This document shows, piece after piece, positions 1 through 5,334 of a DNA stretch of 6,028 nt; position 1 is the stretch's first letter; every line of letters begins with the position of its first letter. The DNA comes from Chlamydiota bacterium. GTDB taxonomy: Bacteria > Chlamydiota > Chlamydiia > Chlamydiales > SM23-39. Location of the stretch: the NCBI GenBank assembly GCA_027449725.1, contig DAIDLB010000020.1, forward strand, positions 1 to 6,028. Direction: 5' to 3'. Under the pieces are notes generated by a model. The model saw only the letters and a program-made list of their open reading frames with translations, did not search any database and was not told the DNA's origin. A program made the position numbers and the translations under genes.

Positions 1-675
1 GAGGCGGTCGGCTTTTTTTTGGAGGAGGGGTTGGATGCCTTCGGCTTCCGAGCCCATGATGAGGAGGGTTTTGGGGGCGTAGGTGTGGGAGAAGAGGGGC
101 TTGGCTTCGGGGTTGGCGACGGAGGCGACGATCTCGTAGCCGGCGTCATGGAACTGGTCGGCGGCGTCGGCGAGGTTGGAGACGCGGAGGAGGGGGATGA
201 GCTCGCTGGCGCCGCAGCTGGCTTTGGCGACGGTGGGCGTCAGGTCGCAGCCGCGGTTTTTCGACCAGGCGACGCCGTCGAGGCCGAAGCATTCGGCTGA
301 GCGGAGGAGGGCGCCGAAGTTTTGCGGGTCGTGGATCTCGTCGAGCATGAGGACGAAGGAGGTGTCTTTTTCCTGTTCGAGGAACTCGCGGGCGCTGTAG
401 GTGCGGCGTCCCTGGATGTGCGCGGCGAAGGACTGGTGCGAGTCGGAGCCGGTCATCTTGGTGAGGAGGTCGTTCGAGACGACTTGGATGGGGATCTTTT
501 TTTTCTCGCATTCGAGGATGAGGGCGCTTTTCCGCTCTTGCCGGTTTTGCGGGATCGAGGTGAAGACTTTGAGGAGGCGCTTGGGCGCGTGCTTGAGGAG
601 CTCCTGGATGGCGTGGAGCCCCATGATGAGCTGGTCTTTCGGAGGGAGGTTGGGATAGGAGTGGGGATTATTCAT
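1..675 (-). CDS. rlmB: TrmH/SpoU-family 23S rRNA 2'-O-ribose methyltransferase, RlmB-like (3' end cut by window edge)
   Basis: Probable SAM-dependent 2'-O-methyltransferase acting on a ribose of 23S rRNA. The 225 visible residues show a SpoU substrate-binding domain (about residues 16-88, opening IMGLHAIQELL and ending with HQSFAAHI, where most relatives have HQG). The SPOUT knot domain follows. Motif 1 is at 111-131 (LDEIHDPQNFGALLRSAE, with Asn119 and Arg125), a TPTVAKASCGASE segment is at 146-158, and motif 2 is at 204-218 (MGSEAEGI). The last motif, usually SLNVSVA-like, lies beyond position 1, so the gene is partial at its C-terminus. Start ATG 675-673 shares one base with the TAA of the upstream beta-barrel gene (TAATG) and has AAGGA seven bases upstream (683-687), so coupling is likely. 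The coding strand is very C-rich at third positions, unlike the middle of the window. The family call is firm; RlmB rather than another TrmH paralogue is likely but not proven without the C-terminus. Confidence 0.9.
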   Translation of the reverse strand, partial: MNNPHSYPNLPPKDQLIMGLHAIQELLKHAPKRLLKVFTSIPQNRQERKSALILECEKKKIPIQVVSNDLLTKMTGSDSHQSFAAHIQGRRTYSAREFLEQEKDTSFVLMLDEIHDPQNFGALLRSAECFGLDGVAWSKNRGCDLTPTVAKASCGASELIPLLRVSNLADAADQFHDAGYEIVASVANPEAKPLFSHTYAPKTLLIMGSEAEGIQPLLQKKADRL

Positions 676-1610
676 TAGAAGGTCCTTGAAAGTGTGGCGC
701 CGCCGGAGATGGCTGTCCAACGGGCTTTGTATTTTTGAGGGGTCGAGGTGTTGTTGGTCTTGTCCTGGAGCGTAACGTCGAGGACGCGTGAGGCGAAGTA
801 CTGGATCTGGGCGAAGAGGCCGCAGCGCCAGTCTAAAGTGGGGAGGGCGTCGAGGCGGATCCAGCCGGAGTGGCCGAGGTTGGAGCCATCTTTGACGGTG
901 AGCGTGTCAGAGGCGGACGATTGGGAGAGGAGTGTGCCGGCGTTGAACAGGGACGTTTCGGTTTCGATGCGGGTTTTAAAGCGGAGATGGAGCCGGTGAT
1001 AGGCATAGCCCGCTTCGAACTGGAGATAGCCTCTCGGCTGGATGAGGAAGAAGCCGCCGAGGAGAGGTCCGTAGGTGGTGATCTTTTCGGCGCCCGGGAG
1101 CATCGAGGTCATGGCATAGGTGTCGGCGTTCACGGCGGTGCCGGTGGCTGTGTGGGACCCGTGCCGGTCGAGGTGCTCGTAGTTTACGCTGCAGCCGACG
1201 AAAGGGACCAGGATCACTTTGTAGAGTCTGTCTGCAGTCAGGTTGACCGCATAGCCGAAATAGCCCCACCCCTCCATCGTCCAGATGCCTGTGGAAAAGT
1301 TGAGCCGGGGCTCTTCCGAGGTGAAAGGAAGGTTTGCAAAGCTCTGTTTGAGCGGGCCGTTGCCGAAGGCGCCGGCACCGCGGACGAAGACGGCGATATC
1401 GCGATAGATGACACGGATGGCGAGGGCGTTCTCCCAGAATTGGAGGTTGCGGAATCGCTCGCTATAAGTCAGCTCGTCGCCATCGCCTGGGTTGACGAGA
1501 TGCCAATGGAGATCGTCGTTCCGGTAGCCTGTCTGCCATTCCCATCGCATCGGCTCATTGACGGAGGCGAAAAGAGCGAGGGGCAGAGCCAAGAAGAGAA
1601 GGTGTTTCAA
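675..1610 (-). CDS. Predicted outer-membrane beta-barrel protein with signal peptide
   Basis: I do not recognise the exact family. The 311-residue product begins with a short basic-hydrophobic signal peptide (MKHLLFLALPLALFA, likely cleaved near residues 15-16). After that it is rich in alternating polar/aromatic stretches typical of transmembrane beta strands, with Gly/Tyr/Trp turns, and it ends in ATLSRTF. A C-terminal Phe is the usual BAM-complex recognition signature, so a beta-barrel in the outer membrane is the natural reading. A porin-like role is possible but not shown. The start is TTG at 1610-1608, supported by AAAGG six bases upstream (1617-1621) and by the signal peptide, which would be lost at the next in-frame ATG (MRWEW). 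The first 56 bases overlap the end of the 115-residue gene, and the stop touches the rlmB start. Cys is rare: one Cys near residue 138 and one in a DWRCG stretch near the end. Confidence 0.75.
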   Translation of the reverse strand: MKHLLFLALPLALFASVNEPMRWEWQTGYRNDDLHWHLVNPGDGDELTYSERFRNLQFWENALAIRVIYRDIAVFVRGAGAFGNGPLKQSFANLPFTSEEPRLNFSTGIWTMEGWGYFGYAVNLTADRLYKVILVPFVGCSVNYEHLDRHGSHTATGTAVNADTYAMTSMLPGAEKITTYGPLLGGFFLIQPRGYLQFEAGYAYHRLHLRFKTRIETETSLFNAGTLLSQSSASDTLTVKDGSNLGHSGWIRLDALPTLDWRCGLFAQIQYFASRVLDVTLQDKTNNTSTPQKYKARWTAISGGATLSRTF

Positions 1611-1902
1611 GAAGGGCCTTTTTCAATAGGTCGATGTTCTCGTAGAGTTCCGGGTCGTCGTTGCAGTCGTAGCAGGTGTCGTTTGAAGGGGAAGATCTGT
1701 AGATCTCGGCCCTGTCTTCGAGACGGAGGAGGAATTCGAGTGTTTCTTCAAAGCCGATGCCATGCGTCAGGGCTTTTGCGAGGAGCTGGCATGCGAGCTT
1801 TTCTTGGCCTTGCGCTTCATGCCGCTCTTCTACGGCGAAGCGGACAGCTCTTTGGCAAACGTCGGCTCCTTTGTCGAGGAGATGGAGATATGTGGTAAAC
1901 AT
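1555..1902 (-). CDS. Hypothetical 115-residue protein with a CxxC pair
   Basis: Unrecognised. The product is predicted to be mostly helical and soluble: residues 1-65 are a run of Leu/Ala/Glu/Arg-rich heptad-like sequence (for example LACQLLAKALTHG and ETLEFLLRLED). A short acidic Cys-containing stretch (DTCYDCNDD, around residues 75-83) and a second helical part (ENIDLLKKALLE) follow. The CYDC pair could bind metal or form a disulphide, but only one pair is visible. The start ATG at 1902-1900 lies 35 bases after the stop of the second SET gene; no strong Shine-Dalgarno is visible. The last 19 codons overlap the start of the beta-barrel gene in another frame, an unusually long same-strand overlap. 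The reading frame is plausible because it fills an otherwise empty gap in the gene string, but it could be lineage-specific or, less likely, spurious. Confidence 0.6.
   Translation of the reverse strand: MFTTYLHLLDKGADVCQRAVRFAVEERHEAQGQEKLACQLLAKALTHGIGFEETLEFLLRLEDRAEIYRSSPSNDTCYDCNDDPELYENIDLLKKALLETPSLLGSAPRSFRLRQ
1608..1621 (-). promoter_or_regulatory. Ribosome binding site supporting the TTG start of the beta-barrel gene
   Basis: Reading the minus strand, AAAGG is followed by CCCTTC and then TTG. This Shine-Dalgarno-like site lies inside the end of the 115-residue gene. It decides for the TTG start, which is the only start that retains a signal peptide. Confidence 0.55.
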
Positions 1903-1937
1903 CCGTTGGTCTGCAGAAAAGATGTTTGACTCCGGTT

Positions 1938-2618
1938 TTATGTCAATTTAAGAGGCCGGTTTCGCCTCTTCCAGTAATCAGCTCCGTAATCATAGCAAAG
2001 CTGCTCTCCTTTGGGAATAAATTTCGTAACAAAAAAAACCACATGGGACAAGTCGCGGATGGTGGCAAGCGCGCTGGTCAAATTGGGTGTGTCGCTATGG
2101 TTGATGAAGCGGGAGATGCCCCCTTGGTCGAGGGCGTCGATGGTAAATGGGGTCCGCTCTCCCGGCGCGATCGCCATCTCGAAGCAGTAGGAGTTTTTCG
2201 AGTCGCTCCGCTTTTTGCGGCGGACGCGTCCTGCATATTCGCCGATGTATTCGAGCGGCTGCAGATCGCGCTCGGCAAAGATGCCCCAGCCAACGAGCTC
2301 GTCGATCCAACGAAGCCGGACGGGAGGGAGCGGCGCTTCTAGGACCTCTTTTTCAAAGTAGGCGCCGAGCCAAAGCTGCTCTTCGTCGAGAAAGTTCTTT
2401 TTGCGAAAGCGCGCGGTTTTGTTGGCAAGCCTCCGGAAGTAGGCGATCTTGGTAAAGTCGAGCTGCGGGACGTAGGCGATCTGGAAGGCTGTTTCCAGTT
2501 CCTGAACGTTTAGAAGGCGGAGATCGTTTCCTTTTTCGACGAGAAACCGGTGGTGGCCGACTTTTGACTTGGGAGGCGGAAACCGCTCGGAGGATCTGAT
2601 TCCAAATAGAGAGATCAT
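1938..2618 (-). CDS. SET-domain protein lysine methyltransferase (second of a tandem pair)
   Basis: Predicted SAM-dependent lysine methyltransferase of 226 residues. The SET core occupies about residues 100-216. It shows GWGIFA at 110-115 (cofactor GxG motif), GEYAG at 126-130, RFINHSDTPN at 170-179 (the NH motif at the cofactor/pseudoknot site), and CYDYG at 208-212 with the catalytic Tyr211. An aromatic YW at 215-216 replaces a cysteine-rich post-SET. The roughly 80 residues before the core are basic and of unknown fold; no ankyrin unit is evident. The start is chosen as ATG 2618-2616, which overlaps the stop of the upstream SET gene as ATGA; a TTG 36 bases earlier is less convincing. In bacteria such proteins methylate host histones (Legionella RomA/LegAS4) or histone-like proteins (chlamydial SET proteins). 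The target here is unknown. Confidence 0.88.
   Translation of the reverse strand: MISLFGIRSSERFPPPKSKVGHHRFLVEKGNDLRLLNVQELETAFQIAYVPQLDFTKIAYFRRLANKTARFRKKNFLDEEQLWLGAYFEKEVLEAPLPPVRLRWIDELVGWGIFAERDLQPLEYIGEYAGRVRRKKRSDSKNSYCFEMAIAPGERTPFTIDALDQGGISRFINHSDTPNLTSALATIRDLSHVVFFVTKFIPKGEQLCYDYGADYWKRRNRPLKLT
1950..1970 (-). other. Short perfect inverted repeat at the end of the second SET gene
   Basis: AAGAGGC and GCCTCTT, seven bases each, flank a seven-base loop just before the stop codon. On the minus strand the hairpin is followed by AAATTGACAT, not a T-run, so it is not a classical intrinsic terminator. It may protect or attenuate mRNA, or be chance. Confidence 0.3.
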
Positions 2619-3418
2619 AGAGGGCGCTTTCTGATGTGCGGAACCTGTTCCCAAAAGATATTGCCATAATCGAAATGAATTTGTCCCCCTTTTGCGATCT
2701 CGCGCAGCGAGATTAGGATGATTCTCGGCATCCCCCGCCAGAGGACGCAGACGGGTTCTGCGCTCGGGTCGTCGCTGTGGTTGATGAAGCGGGTGAAATT
2801 CCCCATCGTCTCGGAGCTGATCACATAGGGATTTTTCCCCACCCGCCAGGCCGTGTAGCTGAAGCTGTATACCGATTCGCCGTCGTGGGCCCTCCTCTTT
2901 TGCCGGATGAGTCCGGTGTACTCCCCTAAAAAAGTCTGTGGAGCGATCCGCTCGGCGGCAAACACCCCAAGCCCGATCTCTCTATCGATCCGCCGGACGA
3001 TCAGGCGGGGATGAAGGGATTCTGCAATCTCCCGATCATAGTGAATGCCCAGCCAAATCCGATGGGGGCTTATCCCCTCTTTTTCTTTAGCTGTCCAGAG
3101 AAACACCTCTTCCAGAGCTTCCGGACTTTCAAAGACGGGATGAGATAGCGGCTCCAGGCCGGTGATTTCCTCTTCGAATGCGATGTTCGTTTGGACGCAA
3201 AAATTACGGGGCGACGGATCGCCGGATAAGAGCTGCACCATTTTGGTTTTATGGAGATAGCGGGCGAACTCCACCGGCGTCAGACCAAATGAGTCGGTAG
3301 AAGAGACTAAATTTGGGTCTGCAGAGAGAGCGGCAACCGAAGAAAAACTGTCGGCAAGAATCGCCTCATGGAGGGGCGATCCCCTATTTAACTTGTTGGA
3401 AGTGATGCTGCTTTGCAA
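2615..3418 (-). CDS. Ankyrin-like plus SET-domain protein lysine methyltransferase (first of a tandem pair)
   Basis: Predicted lysine methyltransferase of 267 residues. Residues 12-65 resemble one and a half ankyrin repeats: GSPLHEAI at 13-20, then DPNL and FGLTPVEFARY at 44-54, close to the consensus G-TPLH-A / G-TPL-A pattern. The SET core (about 138-256) has GLGVFAAE at 149-156, GEYTG at 165-169, RFINHSDDPS at 210-219 and HFDYG at 248-252, with Tyr251 as the catalytic Tyr. Trp256 closes it in the same place as in its neighbour. It shares layout and the segment WLGIHYDRE (122-130; WLGAYFEKE next door) with the downstream SET protein, so the two look like diverged duplicates. The start TTG 3418-3416 is the first possible start after an in-frame TGA; it overlaps the preceding gene by 35 bases and keeps the ankyrin part. 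The Shine-Dalgarno (AAGAAG) is weak. The start is less certain than the domain call. Confidence 0.87.
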   Translation of the reverse strand: MQSSITSNKLNRGSPLHEAILADSFSSVAALSADPNLVSSTDSFGLTPVEFARYLHKTKMVQLLSGDPSPRNFCVQTNIAFEEEITGLEPLSHPVFESPEALEEVFLWTAKEKEGISPHRIWLGIHYDREIAESLHPRLIVRRIDREIGLGVFAAERIAPQTFLGEYTGLIRQKRRAHDGESVYSFSYTAWRVGKNPYVISSETMGNFTRFINHSDDPSAEPVCVLWRGMPRIILISLREIAKGGQIHFDYGNIFWEQVPHIRKRPL

Positions 3419-3902
3419 TTCGATTGTAGGCTTCTTTTGTCACATAAAATGATCCAAAAGGTACATCAAGTCCCATTTTTTCGGCAGTGATTAAAATGTC
3501 AGCGGAATCGGGCTGTACTACTTTAGCGTTTGCGAGATGGTAAGGAAGCATCGGATCATTCTTTACAGCCTCTCTCAGCGTCGGCGGCCCCTTCCAACCA
3601 AATATATTGCAGTGGTTGTGCACATCCTTTTCCGGCAGCTTGACCATGTAGTAAAGAAAGAACATGAAGGCAAAACCGGCGGTGATGTGGGCAATGTCCG
3701 CCACCCCTTCCAGGGTGTTTTTTGCCCGGTTTACCAAAGACTCATCTAAATCCGTGAAACAAAGAGGTGCCTGGAAAACCTTCAACCAAGAACCAGTAAG
3801 AGAATCTAGAACGCAAAGAACCACCTGTCTATAGGAATTGAGTTGGGTCACATTGGCCATTGGTAAAGAATAACCAGAAGGTTCAATACTACTCATAGGC
3901 AT
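3384..3902 (-). CDS. Hypothetical single-span membrane protein, 172 residues
   Basis: Unrecognised. There is no cleavable signal peptide. One clear hydrophobic segment lies at about residues 68-88 (ADIAHITAGFAFMFFLYYM), followed by KLPEKD and an 80-residue C-terminal part that looks soluble and ends with basic and Gln-rich residues. The region before and through the span (SLTGSWLK at 34-41, then ADIAHITAGF) matches the 226-residue protein upstream (SSLSSWLR, then ADAATIAGGF), so the two probably share an origin. Start ATG 3902-3900 lies one base after the TAA of the 128-residue gene, with GAGG (3912-3915) nine bases upstream; ATG two codons later is an alternative start. The 3' end overlaps the start of the ankyrin-SET gene, suggesting joint expression. 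A secreted effector or inclusion-membrane protein is possible but not shown. Confidence 0.72.
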   Translation of the reverse strand: MPMSSIEPSGYSLPMANVTQLNSYRQVVLCVLDSLTGSWLKVFQAPLCFTDLDESLVNRAKNTLEGVADIAHITAGFAFMFFLYYMVKLPEKDVHNHCNIFGWKGPPTLREAVKNDPMLPYHLANAKVVQPDSADILITAEKMGLDVPFGSFYVTKEAYNRIAKQHHFQQVK

Positions 3903-3903
3903 G

Positions 3904-4290
3904 TTATTTCGCCTCGTTTAAAAGTTGTTCTAAATCGAGGTCCTTTTTAATAACTACTTTATTTCGGGGTTGGGCCATCCGCTCTACCACGGCTTTTACG
4001 AGAGCGGCAGTCAAAAAGAGCCAAGCAGCCTGGCCAATAAGTCCTACCCCCTTGCCTAACCCCAAATACTCGAAGCATCCTCCGTAGTAGTCAATCTTAT
4101 TGAGAATGGAAAACCAATTATCTCCGATTGCATATCCAAGCTCTCCTGTCCAGCAAACCGATTTCTGGATAATAGCCGGTGCAGCGCCAATCGCTTTTTC
4201 AGCTGCAGCGCAAGCCGTATGATTGGAAAATGTCTGGTTGCAGATGACAAACAGGTCATTGCAAATCGCTATCGGATTTGTAGCGTTCAT
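3904..4290 (-). CDS. Hypothetical Cys-rich single-span membrane protein, 128 residues
   Basis: Unrecognised. The N-terminal 78 residues carry five cysteines (10, 17, 27, 46, 72). A Gly/Ala/Leu-rich hydrophobic span lies at about 80-102 (GVGLIGQAAWLFLTAALV), followed by a basic tail (RNKVVIKK at 109-116) and an amphipathic end. By the positive-inside rule the basic C-terminus would be cytoplasmic and the Cys-bearing N-terminus outside, where disulphides could form; this is inference. It has the same overall plan as its two neighbours (N-domain, one span, charged tail), though sequence similarity to them is weak. Start ATG 4290-4288 overlaps the TGA of the 226-residue gene (ATGA) and has a strong AAAGGAG five bases upstream, so the reading frame and start are well supported. 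Confidence 0.75.
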   Translation of the reverse strand: MNATNPIAICNDLFVICNQTFSNHTACAAAEKAIGAAPAIIQKSVCWTGELGYAIGDNWFSILNKIDYYGGCFEYLGLGKGVGLIGQAAWLFLTAALVKAVVERMAQPRNKVVIKKDLDLEQLLNEAK

Positions 4291-4967
4291 ATAGACTCCT
4301 TTTGAGCTGCAGAGTTAATTTTCCGGATAGCCGCCTCTAACTCCTGCAATCGGTTAGGCTTTGGCTTGACGGATACATCAGAAACGGCCGGCAAAGTGAC
4401 TTTATTGAGATAATAGTAATCTGTTTTCGGTTCCCGTTTGGCTAGATAGACGAGAAAAAGCATTGCGCCAAACCCACCTGCAATCGTTGCGGCATCGGCG
4501 GCCGTGCGAACCGTTTTGGGATCCAGATTGATCCCATTGACGCAAAGCCCCCTCAGCCAGGATGAGAGCGAGCTGCCGAGCAGGTCCCATAGGGACTGGC
4601 TGTAATAGGAAATATTTGGGTCAGGCTCTTTGGTTTCCGGCTCTTGTTCGGGTTCTTCTACCGGCTCAGTCACCTCGATTACTTCTAGTTCAGGTTCAAG
4701 CTGTTCCCTGAAAACCTCTCGGGCTATTTCAGGATCGGGCGGCTTCCCGAAAACTTGTCGTTGTATGTTGTTGTGGAGCGTGATCTGCCGATCGGAAAGA
4801 AAACCGTTCGAAGCCGCCCAGGAAAAGTGGGAATCGTTCGGGGTATAGCCAAACTGGGGAAAGAGATTGCGGAAGACCAAAATAGCTGAAACAGAGGCAG
4901 TAAACGACTTGCCCAACGGCCCTGTAAAGTAACTGCCGGGACCCCAACCGCCGATTCCTGAAACCAT
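4287..4967 (-). CDS. Hypothetical single-span membrane protein with acidic Pro-Glu linker, 226 residues
   Basis: Unrecognised. Residues 1-35 are Gly-rich and moderately hydrophobic (MVSGIGGWGPGSYF, then SVSAILVF), not a typical signal peptide. A very acidic Glu/Pro-rich linker runs from about 88 to 117 (EVTEPVEEPEQEPETKEP). A conserved block follows (SSLSSWLRGLC at 132-142), then a transmembrane segment at about 157-175 (AADAATIAGGFGAMLFLVYL), the basic stop AKREPK, and a C-terminal helix (LQELEAAIRKI). The acidic linker suggests an extended spacer between two domains. The block around the span resembles the 172-residue protein two genes downstream. Start ATG 4967-4965 has GAAGAG seven bases before it. 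A candidate promoter (4995-5023) lies directly upstream, so this may be the first gene of its own transcript or follow the 60-residue ORF. Confidence 0.74.
   Translation of the reverse strand: MVSGIGGWGPGSYFTGPLGKSFTASVSAILVFRNLFPQFGYTPNDSHFSWAASNGFLSDRQITLHNNIQRQVFGKPPDPEIAREVFREQLEPELEVIEVTEPVEEPEQEPETKEPDPNISYYSQSLWDLLGSSLSSWLRGLCVNGINLDPKTVRTAADAATIAGGFGAMLFLVYLAKREPKTDYYYLNKVTLPAVSDVSVKPKPNRLQELEAAIRKINSAAQKESI
4296..4302 (-). promoter_or_regulatory. Strong Shine-Dalgarno before the 128-residue membrane protein
   Basis: The minus strand reads AAAGGAG, then TCTAT, then ATG. It is the best ribosome binding site in the window. It lies inside the end of the 226-residue gene and fixes the downstream start. 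Confidence 0.7.
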
Positions 4968-4994
4968 ACCGCGTCTCTTCTTTGAACGGCGTAA

Positions 4995-5023
4995 AGTTTA
5001 AGGTTTTATAGGGTATAAGTCAA
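4995..5023 (-). promoter_or_regulatory. Candidate sigma70-type promoter before the 226-residue gene
   Basis: On the minus strand TTGACT (5018-5023) and TAAACT (4995-5000) are separated by exactly 17 bases of AT-rich sequence. That is a five of six match at -35 and four of six at -10. It would give a leader of roughly 20 bases before the ATG at 4967. The -35 overlaps the stop codon of the small ORF. This is pattern recognition only. Confidence 0.45.
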
Positions 5024-5202
5024 TGAAAAGGGAAACGAACCAGGCTGCGGAGGCGCTTCCGGTGGTAGGAAGGGGGCGACATGGCAAATGAAAGGACAGG
5101 ATGAGGCGCTTTCGTCGAAACGACCTGGAATACCACGCCGTTATCGAATGGCGAGCTTCTCTGGGGGTCCATCGAAGGAATCGTAAAACCTGGTTTTGAC
5201 AT
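5020..5202 (-). CDS. Possible small protein, 60 residues, at the head of the gene string
   Basis: Unrecognised and uncertain. The frame encodes a 60-residue, Pro/Ser-rich, C-terminally basic peptide (ending HRKRLRSLVRFPFH) without signal peptide or membrane segment. What speaks for it is its setting: AGGA lies seven bases before ATG 5202-5200, and a fair promoter with extended -10 ends about 30 bases upstream. It also fills the space between that promoter and the membrane-protein genes. Against it are its shortness, an odd composition and no known relative. An overlapping start ATGAGT seven bases upstream opens a 22-codon frame instead. The segment could be a leader transcript or a decayed gene remnant. 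Confidence 0.35.
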   Translation of the reverse strand: MSKPGFTIPSMDPQRSSPFDNGVVFQVVSTKAPHPVLSFAMSPPSYHRKRLRSLVRFPFH

Positions 5203-5232
5203 AACTCATTCCTAGCTACTTATCTTATAACT

Positions 5233-5262
5233 AGTATAGCATTTTTTCGGTTTAAATTCCAA
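5233..5262 (-). promoter_or_regulatory. Candidate promoter for the minus-strand gene string
   Basis: On the minus strand TTGGAA (5257-5262) lies 18 bases before TATACT (5233-5238). The -10 is preceded by TGC, as in extended -10 promoters, and the spacer contains an A6 tract. Transcription would start near 5226, about 25 bases before the ATG at 5202. It is the best minus-strand promoter candidate in the intergenic region. Confidence 0.55.
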
Positions 5263-5305
5263 ATGTGATTCAGTCGCTCATTATCAATCACTTACAAAAC
5301 TCCGA

Positions 5306-5334
5306 TTGCAAGAATAGCAGAACTCCTCTATAGA
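5306..5334 (+). promoter_or_regulatory. Candidate promoter for the OsmC-family gene
   Basis: TTGCAA (5306-5311) and TATAGA (5329-5334) are separated by 17 bases, each four of six to consensus. The -10 abuts the GTG at 5335, so a transcript would begin near 5341. That places GTG outside the mRNA and favours the ATG at 5362 as start. The match is moderate. Confidence 0.4.

Noticed and set aside
19..678. Plus-strand open frames (19-300 and 322-678) and a minus-strand frame (146-511) over the rlmB-like gene
   Set aside because: The C-ending codon bias of rlmB removes stop codons from the other frames; the rlmB frame carries unmistakable TrmH motifs throughout.
870..1898. A 342-residue plus-strand open frame antisense to the beta-barrel and 115-residue genes
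   Set aside because: Its composition is Gly/Glu/Arg-rich with no recognisable domain, while the minus strand encodes a signal peptide, barrel-like sequence and terminal Phe with good starts. It is explained by codon bias on the other strand.
2615..2654. TTG start at 2654 extending the second SET protein by 12 residues
   Set aside because: The ATG at 2618 forms a tidy ATGA overlap with the upstream stop, and the extra residues look like an out-of-frame reading of the neighbour's end.
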